Source: Sphaerolaimus hirsutus (taxonomy: Eukaryota; Nematoda; Chromadorea; Monhysterida; Sphaerolaimidae). Taken from it: a stretch of 64,000 nucleotides of DNA. The notes beneath the pieces are model-generated. The model saw nothing but the letters and a program-made list of their open reading frames with translations, had not been told where the DNA came from and made no database searches. This document shows, in pieces, positions 10,975 through 21,900 of the stretch (position 1 is its first letter; each line of letters begins with the position of its first letter). The translations under genes and the position numbers were made by a program. The DNA lies in NCBI GenBank assembly GCA_964036195.1, contig OZ038456.1, forward strand, positions 24,963,792 through 25,027,791, written 5' to 3'.

Positions 10975-11585
10975 ATCAAAATCGGCCAATCTACAACAGA
11001 ATGGGACGCAGGAATGTGCATTTCTATGAATACATGAAAAACATACACTAATGAGTTTACACCAAAATATTTACATGAAACATTACAAATACAATAGAAA
11101 TAATATACACACTAAATTGCTTTTACCATTCATTTCACTTGAAAATATATTTTACGTATTCATTTCACGTCAGAAATAAAATTCTAATTACAGCTTGACG
11201 TCGAATGTTTTTGACATAAAATGTTTATCAGTAAACATCTTTTCACGTCAACACTCTGACGTGAAAAGATTTGACGACTTACATTTCATGTCAACATTTC
11301 ATGCGACGTGAAATGTTGCTGACGTGAAAAGTTTCTGACGTGAAATGTTTGACGGGAAATGTTGACGTGAAAAGATGCAATTTTGACGTACAATTAATAA
11401 CACATTAATTACTCAATATTTTTCAAATCTTTTTTGGGACATTATAAACAATTACCAGGACAATCTTATTCTGAAATTACAACACCGTATCTTTGTCCGT
11501 TCTCATGTAATTAATTTTTCGACATCATTCCACGTCATCATTTCACGTCGAATCGACGCTGAGCTCTAATTCCCGCTTTACAGCC
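10975..11585. repeat. GACGTGAAATG-rich element, Harbinger-like end
   Basis: Contains many GACGTGAAATG/TTTCACGTC words. It ends with 'cacgtcgaatcgacgctgag' then CTCTAATTCCCGCT followed by TTA, matching the right end of the complete MITE at 48460-48589. The left part repeats 6385-6670. Confidence 0.5.
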
Positions 11586-11599
11586 AGGTTTACTTTACG

Positions 11600-11784
11600 G
11601 CCGGACCATCCCCTGTTCTGCATTGTACAGATCACAAACTGCGGTATTTGTCATGTACGTTCACTTTACACTTAATCTTAGGGGGGGGGGGGGGGGTTAT
11701 TATTTCATCAGCCAAATTTTAGGGGGAGGGGTATTTCGAGGGGGGGTTAATTCAAGGGGGGTTAATTCGAGGTAATACGGTACC
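11600..11784 (-). mobile_element. G-run TACCGTATT element, family A, partial
   Basis: Runs from 'tgttctgcattgtacagatcac' through a long G run to AATTCGAGGTAATACGGTA. It corresponds to the left half of the copy at 53277-53709 in inverse orientation. Confidence 0.6.
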
Positions 11785-12062
11785 TATGTCGCAACCAATG
11801 TCACAAGTCTACATTAAAATTTTTTGTATTCATCTGTACTCTTTTAACGTGCACATTGTCTTATGGCCTTGCATCCAAGATTTCCGATTTTTTGTAAAAA
11901 TTTTGTAAAATTTTTGTAAAATGGTTTCATTTTATTTTATAAATGACATGTCAGAATAAAATAAAATAAAATAAACTGAAACATGAATAAAATAAAAATA
12001 AATACAATATTAATAAAAATAAAATACAATTTTAGTAAAAATAATTTTACTAAAACCAACCA
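11785..12062. repeat. Dispersed AT-rich repeat R1, right part
   Basis: Text such as 'ccttgcatccaagatttccg' followed by TTTTGTAAAA runs, ending ATTTTACTAAAACCAAC, as at 55720-55986. The sequence just right of it (12125-12200) shares 'cacttaaaatgatcagaat' with the palindrome at 61233-62340. Confidence 0.5.
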
Positions 12063-12239
12063 TGTTTCCGAAGTAAATATCAGGCAGTTTCTCTGTGGCC
12101 ACCTTCGAAGTGCATATTTCCATGAATTTTCTACCGATTTTGATGGTTGAGCACTTAAAATGATCAGAATGATGTGGCGATCACTTTTATGAAGCAATTA
12201 CAATGATTACAAATGAAAGATAAAATATTTAATACACTA

Positions 12240-12665
12240 TTGGTCTGTCGGGAAAGTTCGTGCCGTTTCAGGATCGTCGCCCATTGGATCGTCCTGGACG
12301 ATCAGTGGGCATTCAGCCGGCGTATATAAGCTGGAATTTATCCAAGCATAAATTTTTACCACAAAATTGATTACGTAAAAGTCGATGCAGTGTTGATTCA
12401 TCTCTCAATAATGTTCAAAACTCAACCTGCACGATCCAGCGTTTCCGTGGTTTTCGATTTTTCGATGAAATTTTAATGTAAAATCGGCTGGAAACATAAA
12501 GTAGGAGATATGTATTATCATCCACTTTTATGTAATCAATTTCGCGGTAAACTTTTATTTTTGAATTTTACGTTGAGTGGTAATTCCAGCTTATATACAC
12601 CGACCCAAAACTCGCAATCCCCGACCATACAAGGTAAGACGGAACGAACTTTCCCGACAGCCCAA
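12240..12665. mobile_element. Mariner-like MITE
   Basis: 426 bp flanked by TA on both sides. The left end TTGGTCTGTCGGGAAAGTTC and the inverted right end TTGGGCTGTCGGGAAAGTTC are typical of mariner ends. The inverted repeat extends inward: GTATATAAGCTGGAATT recurs inverted about 60 bp from each end. There is no DDD/DDE transposase frame, so it is non-autonomous. Confidence 0.8.
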
Positions 12666-13266
12666 TACAATGCCCATAGCCACTATTGGCTACTGAACAG
12701 AGTCGTTGCTGTCAACGATGGCAAAAACACATATTAAATACGGAAACTCTCGGAACTTTTTCAGAGAACACGGAAACACAGAAAATACGGAAATGTTTTT
12801 TGAGTTTTTTCAGGCACATGATTTGAACTGAACAATGTGAGTATGAACATACATAATGTATGTGTGTATAGTATTTTTATATGTATTTACATGAGTCAGT
12901 TAATCAGGCCCTCAATAAACATGTTTCTGATCGGCTGACATGGTTTTTGCAAAAGAATGTGATGATTTGATGAAGAAAAAGATTTTGCTGCTGTCAAGTT
13001 TTGGTGTGGTTTTGGAGACAAGGCGGTGTACTTAGCATGCCAGTGTCCACTGACAGTGTGGAGGGTCCCTTAAGCCAGTGCCCAGGATATTGGGTGCTAG
13101 GCATCTCCATATGAACCCATTTGCTCTTGAACGTGATTTTTTGTTGAAATTTTATATGAGGTGTTTTGGGACGGGTAAGTAGTTCAGATATGTTGAAGGC
13201 TTCAACAGATGTGCATGTTCAAGTATAGTTGCAGTTTCATCACACAGTACAACATACAGTGCACAT
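12666..13266. other. Gene-free stretch
   Basis: Begins with a fragment ('gtcaacgatggcaaaaacac') related to the R2 repeat tails at 50090 and 51240. The rest is AT-rich without a supported gene. 13202-13260 is the left flank of the next hAT insertion and resembles 50790-50830. Confidence 0.4.
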
Positions 13267-14321
13267 CAGGCTGTCCGGGAGGGGCACATACATTCTGGGG
13301 TACACTGGGCACATACAAATTTGCATGTGCCCAAACTTGCAAACATACACTTCGTTTTAAAGTTTGTATGTGCCCAAACCACTGGGCACATGCATGTTTG
13401 TATGTTCCCGCGGCTGGGCACATACACGCGCGGGCGCGCATGTATGTTTCCAAAACGCGGGCACATACATTTTTTTATAAGTCTGTATGTTCCCGTTACT
13501 GGGCACATACATAATTTTGAGGTGATTGTATGTTCCCCAGTGTGGGCACATACAAATTTTGAAAAACAATTTTTAGATAAGAAAAAAATGGGATATCAGT
13601 TGCAAACTGGGAAAACGTGCATTTATTCACTCTGAATCATTATTTAGGTAAAACTTGATGAATGTGCATGAATGTGCAATGGGGCGAGGTCAACGGAAAG
13701 AATGTCAACGCACAAAGAAAGATAAATGTTTGCGCGCTTAACTTCTTAAATTCGTGCAACATCTTAACTTCTTAAATTCGCGGTGACAAGAATCCATTAA
13801 ATTCTGAAATTCGCGCATCAGAACTCCCTTTATGACTTGCCGAATTCACTTAAAAGTCAAACATGGACTTTTCCTAGCATTTCTTTTTTTAAATATATTT
13901 GAATCAAAACAACAACTTTTCAAAAAATTAAAACCAAGAAAGATGCAGTATTAACTATTACTAGTTACAAGCGGCAACAAACAATAAATTTATTTTATGT
14001 ATGTGCCCAAATGTGGAAACATGCATCATTATTTTTCCGTGTATGTTTCCAAACGCGGGCACATACAATTTTTTTAAAGCATGTATGTTTCCAAAGCTGG
14101 GCACATACACATTTTTCTGAAATGTATGTGCCCTAAATCATGGGGAACATACACACATGTATGTTTCCAAGCGGGGGCACATGCATCATTTTCAAAAGTT
14201 GTATGTGCCCCAAGCCGGGCACATACATTGTTTTTATCGTGTGCATGTGCCCAAATATGGGGAACATACATAGCGGGCACATGCAGGGGCACATACGTAT
14301 GTGCCCCTCCCGGACAGCCTG
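13267..14321. mobile_element. hAT-type non-autonomous element with GGGCACATAC minisatellites
   Basis: 1,055 bp bounded by 8-bp direct repeats GTGCACAT (13259-13266 and 14322-14329). Inverted ends are CAGGCTGTCCGGGAGGGGC. The ends carry many inverted and direct copies of GGGCACATAC (13290-13560 and 14000-14310), the likely source of the MCPxxGTYxH-type ORFs. The centre (13560-13990) is AT-rich with no transposase. An unoccupied relative of the target site is at 50826-50833. Confidence 0.75.
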
Positions 14322-14800
14322 GTGCACATCCATTGAAGTATTTTATTGTACAGTGTGAATTGTCGTTTTTTTGACATTTTGTTGATGCTTATGCTGTGGT
14401 GTGGACATGCTCATTTTTTTGATCTTGTGGACTGTAGTGGACATTTTTGTGGACTTTTTGACACATGAACAAATATGCAGATCCTCAATATGTGGAACAT
14501 CTAGGTATATCAGCAAAACCTATAGCAAAACCTATATATGATAAGAAAACCCCTGTTTTCACATCAAAATGCTGTAAAATGCAACGTTTTGTGAGAAAAC
14601 TTGAGTTTTTACCAAAACAACTTGAGTCTTTACTAAAAAACTTGAGTTTTTACCAAAAACACTGAAATAAAACAGAAACTCAAGTTTTTTTCATGAAAAA
14701 ACACAAAACACAGGTATTCATTTTTGAACAACTCAAAACACAGAAAGTGTTTTTTATTTGAGAACTTACCCATTGTTGGTTGCTGTACAGAGAATGGAAC
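14322..14800. repeat. Dispersed repeat R2, copy 1
   Basis: Parallels 50826-51255: 'gcacatccattg', 'aattgtcgtttttttgacatt', 'gtggacatttttg', then ACTCAAAACACAGAAAGTG and GAGAACTTACCCAT. It is part of a larger repeat that the hAT element at 13267-14321 interrupts. No gene. Confidence 0.55.
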
Positions 14801-14859
14801 TATCTCTGTCATAAACTGACAACAAATTTTGAACAAAAAAAGTAAGATAAATATAAATA

Positions 14860-15440
14860 TGATTTAAAATTCAACAAAATTTTAGATTTGCTCATCAGAT
14901 CACGTATTGGGTATAATGGATTTCACAGTAAAGTCGGCAGACGTATCGCCCTACAAACATTTGCGTCAGTCTCTCCAGTGGAGACTGCATGTCGTCATTA
15001 TTGTGACGCAATATTTTAATGATTGGAATGGATCAGGTCACGTATGAAAACTTGGCCCTTATCCCAGTTTCCAGTTGCGTATTATACAAATGCGAGTGAA
15101 AAGTCAAAGTTAACTAAAAATCGTGAAAAGTTGCTCCACTTTGCCAATTTCCACCGTTATAATCGCTATTTTTGTTTATATACATGGTTATATAGTTAGT
15201 GTTAGCGTTTTCTCCACCTATACAATTTCGAGAGAACTGCACGCTAAGGATGCTTCAATGCAAAAGATAGGAGGCACAATCACAGGCCTCATTGTGCCCG
15301 ATTCGTGTGTGTTTTTGCACACAATGCAGTCACTATTTATTAGTACAAATGCCCTTTACAAACACGATCCACAATCTTGACAAACAGGGTGAGTAGATGG
15401 CAAAGTTGCTTCCCAAGAATGCAATTGCACATGTATAGGG
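14860..15440. other. Stretch with segment shared with 57386-57535
   Basis: No supported gene. About 15050-15210 ('ccagttgcgtattatacaaatg', 'tactttgccaatttccacc', 'ggttatatagttagtgttagc') is repeated in diverged form at 57395-57527, after which the two copies part. The 85-aa ORF at 15123-15380 starts inside the shared block. It could be an exon, but no splice partner or family feature is visible. Confidence 0.4.
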
Positions 15441-15645
15441 GGTGGACTTGAGTTTTTAGGGGCTGAGTTTACAATTCAGGGTTGAGTTGATGGGTGTTGA
15501 TAAGTTAGGGTTGAGTTGACAGAAGTTTAAAGATAAGGGGCTGTTGACACAAGTTAAAAAATTAGAGGCTGAGTTTATGGGAGTTGAGTTGATGGGTGTT
15601 TGCCAAATTAGGGGCTGAGTTTATGGGAGTTAACAATAACATTAC
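15441..15645. repeat. Tandem 25-bp repeat, left block
   Basis: Copies of the unit AATTAGGGGCTGAGTTTATG plus GGAGTT or similar. The same unit recurs at 17425-17570 on the far side of the satellite. Confidence 0.65.
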
Positions 15646-17424
15646 CATAATCCTTAAGTGAGGCCCCCGGGGCTAAAAAATATAAATTGTGATATAATGC
15701 ATTTGTGGGTTACTGATTACAATGATTTGAAATATGCACTCCATTCTGACAGTACATTACGATAACCCTGAAATTGAACCCAAAATGGGGCCAAAATTTT
15801 CAAATTGTGAAATGATGCATTGTGGGTTTCTAATTGCACTGATTTGATATATAATGCACTCCATTTTGACACTACATTACCATAACCCTGAAAATGAACC
15901 ACTGGGGCCAAAAACTTTCAATTTGTGAAATGATGCATTTTTGGGTTTCTGGTTGCACTGATTTCAAATTTAGGTTTCTGATTGCACTGATTTGATATAT
16001 GCACTCCATTGACACTACATTACCATAACCCGAAAAATGAACCCATGGGGCCAAATACTTTCAATTTGAGAAATGATGCATTTTCAGGTTTCTGATTGCA
16101 CTCATTTGAAATATGCACGTCATTTTGACACTACATTACCATAACCCTGAAAATGAACCACTGGGGCCAAAAAATTTCAATTTGTGAAATGATGCATTTT
16201 TGGGTTTCTGATTGCACTGATTTCAAATTTGGGTTTCTGATTGCACTGATTTGATATGCACTCCATTTTGACACTACATTACCATAACCCTCAAAATGGA
16301 CCCATGGGGTTAAATACTTTCAATTTGAGAAATGATACATTTTCGGGTTTCTGATTGCACTCATCTGAAATATGCACTTCATTTTGACACTACATTACCA
16401 TAACCCTAAAATGAACCCCCTGGGCCAAAAACTTTCAAATCATAAAATGATGGATTTGTGAGTTTCTGAGTGTAGTGATTTCAAATATGCCCAGGGCTTA
16501 AAAAATTAGAAATTGTGAAATGATTCAATGTGGGTTTCTAATTGCACTGATTTGAAATATGCACTCCGTTTTGACACTACATAACCCTGAAAACTACAAA
16601 ACCATAACCCTGAAAATGAACCTCTGGAGCCAAAAACTTTCAATTTGTGAAATCATTCATTTTCAGGTTTCTGATTGCACTCATTTGAAATATGCACTTC
16701 ATTTTGACACTACATTACCATAACCATAAAAATGAACCCCCTAAGCCAAAAACTTTCAAATCATAAAATGATGCATTTGTGGGTTTCTGATTGTAGCGAT
16801 TTCAAATATGCACTCCATTTTGACACTACATTACTAAAACTCTGAAATTGAACCCCTAGACCCAAAAATTTCTAATTGTAAAATGATGCATTTTGCAGGT
16901 TTCTTATTGCACTGATTTGAAATGACTCAATTTCAACTCTACATTACTGTAAGCCTTAAATTGAACCCATGGGGCTAATAAATTAGAAATTGTGAAATGA
17001 TGCATTTGTGGCTTTTTGATTGCCTTGATTTTAAATATGCACTTCATTTTGACACTACATTACCATAACCCTGAAAATGAACCCCCAGGGCCAAAAATTT
17101 TCAAATCATAAAATGTGTTTGTGGGTTTCTGATTGTAGCGATTTCAAATATGCACTCCATTTTGACACCACATTACTAAACCCCTGATAATGAACCCCTG
17201 GGCACAAAAACTTTCAATTTGTGAAATGATGCGTTTGTGGGTTTTATATTGCAGTGATTTGAGATGTGCACTCCATTTCTACTCTACATTACCATAACCT
17301 TTTAAGTCTAACCCTTGGGGCTAAAAAATTGAAAATTGTGAATTGATGCATTTGTGGATTGATGATAGTGATTTTTTGAAATATTCATACCATTTTCACA
17401 CTACATTACCATAAACCTGAAAAT
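15646..17424. repeat. Satellite of about 110-150-bp units
   Basis: More than ten diverged units with the order TTTGACACTACATTACCATAA, CCCTGAAAATGAACC, GGGGCCAAAAACTTTCAA, TTTGTGAAATGATGCATTT, GGTTTCTGATTGCACTGATT and ATATGCACTCCA. Unit length varies through indels and partial duplications. Non-coding. Confidence 0.8.
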
Positions 17425-17570
17425 GAGTTTACAGGAGTTTCCAAATTAGGGGCTGAGTTTATGGGAGTTTCCAAATTAGGGGCTGATTTTAAGGGAGTTT
17501 CCAAATTAGGGGCTGAGTTTATGGGAGTTTCTAAATTAGGGGCTGAGTTTATTGGAGTATCCAAATTAGG
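17425..17570. repeat. Tandem 25-bp repeat, right block
   Basis: Five or so units of CCAAATTAGGGGCTGAGTTT plus ATGGGAGTTT, matching 15441-15645. The BEL LTR begins immediately after, so that element may have inserted here. Confidence 0.7.
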
Positions 17571-18862
17571 TGTGATGAAGCCACCGAAGTCAGCGTCTTC
17601 TACCACCGAATCCGGCTGCTCCAAGACCGTAATGAGAAACGGCCTTTAGAGTGGTTGATTTCCCGTTGTTGCCGTACGTCCACTTGTCGACAGCGTGGTT
17701 GAGTTTATTTCGTAGTTGTGTGTTGAAAAGGGGGTTCAAATTGTTTCAGGTACTTTATTTCGATCAGATACAGCGTGTTACAAAAGCGCAAAGCCTAGCG
17801 AGCTTCCTAGTCGAAGTTTCTATCGCTAGCTTATTTTCGTTCAGTAGCTTGGGGTCCGCAGACTGAAGTAAAAACTCTCAAAGTAGCTAAGACACGGAAA
17901 TCACGTATAGAAAAACAGCTACAGTAATTTCCTAATACAAATGCACAAATAAGACATAAATGCAACAAATAAACACATCTAGCCGAAACAGTTGCCTTAT
18001 ACTGCGCGTGCATACATTCAAATAATTATGGTAAAGAAATACCAGGTACAAATTGGGCTAATAGAAAACTATTAATCTTGAGAGGCGCGAAGTCGGCAAA
18101 CTCGGCCGATTTACTAATTTGCTTCAATTTGTCAGAAAACATTGACGCACATTGGAACTAATAAAATAGGGTTTGAAAACTGTAAATAGTAGTGTAAATG
18201 TTCCTAATGACGTAAATTGAATAAGGTATATTCAACATGATAATAATAATCACTTCCTGGAAACGTATGTTGAATAATCTAGCAAATTGGGACTTATTTG
18301 AGGTAAATGGGTATTGTAATTGAGCAGAGTTTATAATATATTCGATTGAGCAAGGTATTAGAATTATTAAGTAAATATAAATAGTTGTGAACAGGGTTAT
18401 GACAATTATACCTATGCGAAGGGCTTTGTAAAGTAAATGCTAGTTGCACACAGGGCACTATTTCTCTATTAGGACGCTGGCCTAGATAAATACGTGGCAC
18501 ATAAATATTTACAACTTTTGACTTTCCCAAATTGCATGTAAACCATGTAAATGTATATATAATAATGATCAGAAAATTACGGCGAGTTGAATGAGCCTAA
18601 TTTCATATTAATACACCTAATAATAACTTATTTGACCTTTTAACCTAAACATTCCACATAAACCTATCAATAACTTATAGAACACATTCCTAATCGAATA
18701 TTCTCCATGGGTAAATAATATAGTGCAGGAAAAACAATTTGCGTGGTAAATTAATATAGTGCATAAATTGTAAATTAGTGCAAATAAGTAAATGTGCAAA
18801 TATGAGCCTAATTATCAATTCTCTGTATTTCTTTATCCATCCATTTTGCCACGGTCAGCACA
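17571..18862 (-). repeat. 3' LTR of BEL/Pao element
   Basis: 1,292 bp, TGTGCTGACC...TCATCACA on the minus strand. It is collinear with the solo LTR at 4177-5472 with scattered differences. The ORFs read inside it (17651-17866, 18294-18530) are mirrored in the solo LTR and are not genes. Confidence 0.85.
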
Positions 18863-18904
18863 CTCAGGGCGGAAGAGTTGCTGCACCCCGTTGTTGCAGC
18901 AACG

Positions 18905-21900
18905 TCACATGCTGGTGGTGGTGGGCGCCAAAGTGATGAGTGGCGTTTCCACAGTCGCCTCGGTGGTGAACGTGGTCGTGCGCGAAGTCGTGGGTGTGCG
19001 TGAAGTTGCAGGTCCGGTTGTTGGTGATGCCAACGCCGACCTAGCCTGATGATGAAGCAGGTAGTTGCCCGTGTCGCTTCCTGCGCGTTCGCGTGAGGTG
19101 AATTTGCGGATATCGGGCATGTGAACACTGTCTCTGTTCCTGGTTTTGACTTGTCCTTCATCAGCTGAACTTTCATCTGGTTGAACGTATGCTGATAGTG
19201 ACTTTGCCATTCTGTCCTCTGTTTCTGCTCTCCTGGCAAATCTGACGGACTGTGTTGAGTTGGATCTGGCTCTCCTCTTGATTGCTGGTCTCAACTCTGT
19301 CTTGCGCACTTTTCTTTGTGGATAATTGGTCTCTTTCTGAGTTGATTTCTTGATAGTGTATCTGATGGCTCTGAAGCATAGCCATATGCATTTGAATGGA
19401 CACACTATGCATTTCCATATGCATGTGTATACACACGGTGGAATCACTGGTTTCCCTGTGGCAATCCTCCAATTGTACCACAGGTATCCTGCAGCTACAA
19501 TTCCGGCTATCAGGATTGTGATCCCCAGCAGCATTGCGATTGTGTTGATGATCACTTGAAAGGGTCCTTTCAGCATTCCTCCCATAAAGTTGGTGTACCC
19601 TTTTGATACTCCAGATATATAATGACCATATGCTTTGCCGATTCCTGCTGCTGTCTGTCCAATTCCAGCTCCAATGCCTTCTATTGAATTTCTGATCACT
19701 CTGGGATCCAATGACATATCTGCTGTATAATCGATCAACTGGTTCTGCACATGTTCCAAATTCTGTAGTCTCTGAATCTGGCCTCTGACATCCATGAAAT
19801 TGGTCGCTCTGTTGACAATGTTGGTGAACAGGTGAGGCGCATCAAACGTGAAGGCCTGCCATTGTCCTTTCCATGTCATTTCGATTGGTGTCTCTGTGAC
19901 GTGCACCATTCCATGTGCGGACTTCCATTGTCCATGCTCATTTCTGTACAGGTGCGGTGTAGTGTGGCTGCAGTCCTCTTCTGGTGATTTCTCCACCAAG
20001 TCTCTGCTGCCTGGGCTCTTGAACCACAAGGGCCCGTCTTTGTCCAATCTCATTGGTGTGTACTTGTAACATGTCTCTCCCACTTTTCCTGTCTGATAAA
20101 TTATGTATGGCTGCACTTCCTTGCATTCCCAAAACATAATTGCTTCTCCAGCCCATTCTGCATGAACATCCTGTCTTCCCAGCATGGCTCGAATCCCCAG
20201 TGTTGGATCGATGCGGAAAAGCTGAGTCAACATGTCCAGCTGGTTCTTGCGAAGTTGACATAGCTGATGCCATACAATCGCAAATTGTGCCTGAGTCATC
20301 TCTCTGACTACATGTTGCAGGAACTGAAACTTGGAGTTTCTGTCGTCCAATCTGGCATACAATGTTCCACTGATTGTCGACTCTCTTGCCTCCACTATCT
20401 TTCCTGGCATTGCCCATTCCACAGGCACATCTTCTCTTCTGTCAAACTGGATAAATACACCTCCTTGATCGGTGTAGTATGTGTCTCCTGGAACACATTC
20501 TGAGCCAATTGGCCTCTTTGTCTTGTTGCTGTGGGAGTATGCTGCTTGCAATTTTGATACAATAATTGTCTGGCCAGATATCTCTGATTTGAATCTGCCA
20601 ATTCTCTCATATGCACATTGATGCTTGAAGTTCTCTGTATCCCACACTGTAATTCCATAATTGTGGTCTCTGCAATGTCCCATCATGGCTCTGCACTGGC
20701 TGAAATCTTGCAAGTCGCTGATTACAGTCTTTCCATCGAGTGAAGCCACGGTTCCTTCTTCCATGTAGAAGTTACTGACGACATTCTCTTTGTCATGGCA
20801 ACACCATGAATATTCCACATTCAAGGTTTGATTGGTTGTCCACACTCTGGGCTCCATTTCCACCAAAGGTGTTCCTCTGAACATCTTGTGAATTCTTGCA
20901 TAGTTACAGGCTACCACGCCAACTTGCTGGTATTTCTCAAAATTGCCTGTAATGCCTTTCGCTCCCCAGAAACTGGTGTGTGTGATGATTTCTTTGATTC
21001 TGATGTAGCATCTGTATGCTTTCTCTTTCTGTGGAATCTGTCTCTGTGCGTAAAGTGTAACTTTCATTGCCTTGACAAAATTCCTTGGTGGGATATGGCA
21101 CTGCACTTCTTCAGGAACTGTAAGCGCATGTCCATGCCTCCCACTGGTACAAATTTGGTACTTCTGGCTTTGTGAACTGATCACCTGTTCCACAGGATGA
21201 TCCTTGATTGCATCCTTAAATCTCTCATAAGTCTGCATTTCTCTGACAGATTTTGGTGGCCATTCTGAAGGCAAAGGCGGCAATCCATGATGCGCTGCCA
21301 ATGATGGTGGCCTTACTGTCGAGGTTTCTAGAACGTATGTTCTGGAAAATACTTCGCTGTAAGCTTTGCCGGCTTTTCTCAGTGTTGCTGACTCTGACAT
21401 GCCTGTTAGCATCAACACCATGCACAGCATTCCAATCACCAGACTGCTGGTGGTTGCTGTGGCTTTCCCTATTGCACTCCTCAGGACTCTATCCGATGCT
21501 GAGTTCCTCTGAGCAGGGTTTGGTAAAGAGTCTCTGTTCGAGCTCTGATTTCTGACATGTTTCTGGACAATTGCTGGGTCCAGTAAATCCACTTTGACCG
21601 TCACTGCTGTCTCTGGGATATCCATTGTCTTTGAATTGATTTCCAGCGGATACAATTGATTGAGTGGTCTGCTGACCACATTTCTGTTGGCAGTTCTGAC
21701 TTTTGCTGAGCGAATCTGTCCATCTTTGCTGGGCTCTAACTGCTCGATGCGACCCATCTTCCATGCACCTCTGGGCATGTTTTCTTCATAAATCAGCACA
21801 ATTTCATTCACTTTGGGTTCTTGAGTTGCTGTCAATCTGCCATGTTTGTGCATCACCTGAGTTCTTTCCCTCAAGCTCGGAATGTACTCTTGATGCCATA

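Noticed and set aside
13202..14374. Cys-rich ORFs (MCPxxGTYxH type) on both strands
   Set aside because: Generated by the palindromic GGGCACATAC minisatellites of a hAT element. They appear on both strands and in several frames.
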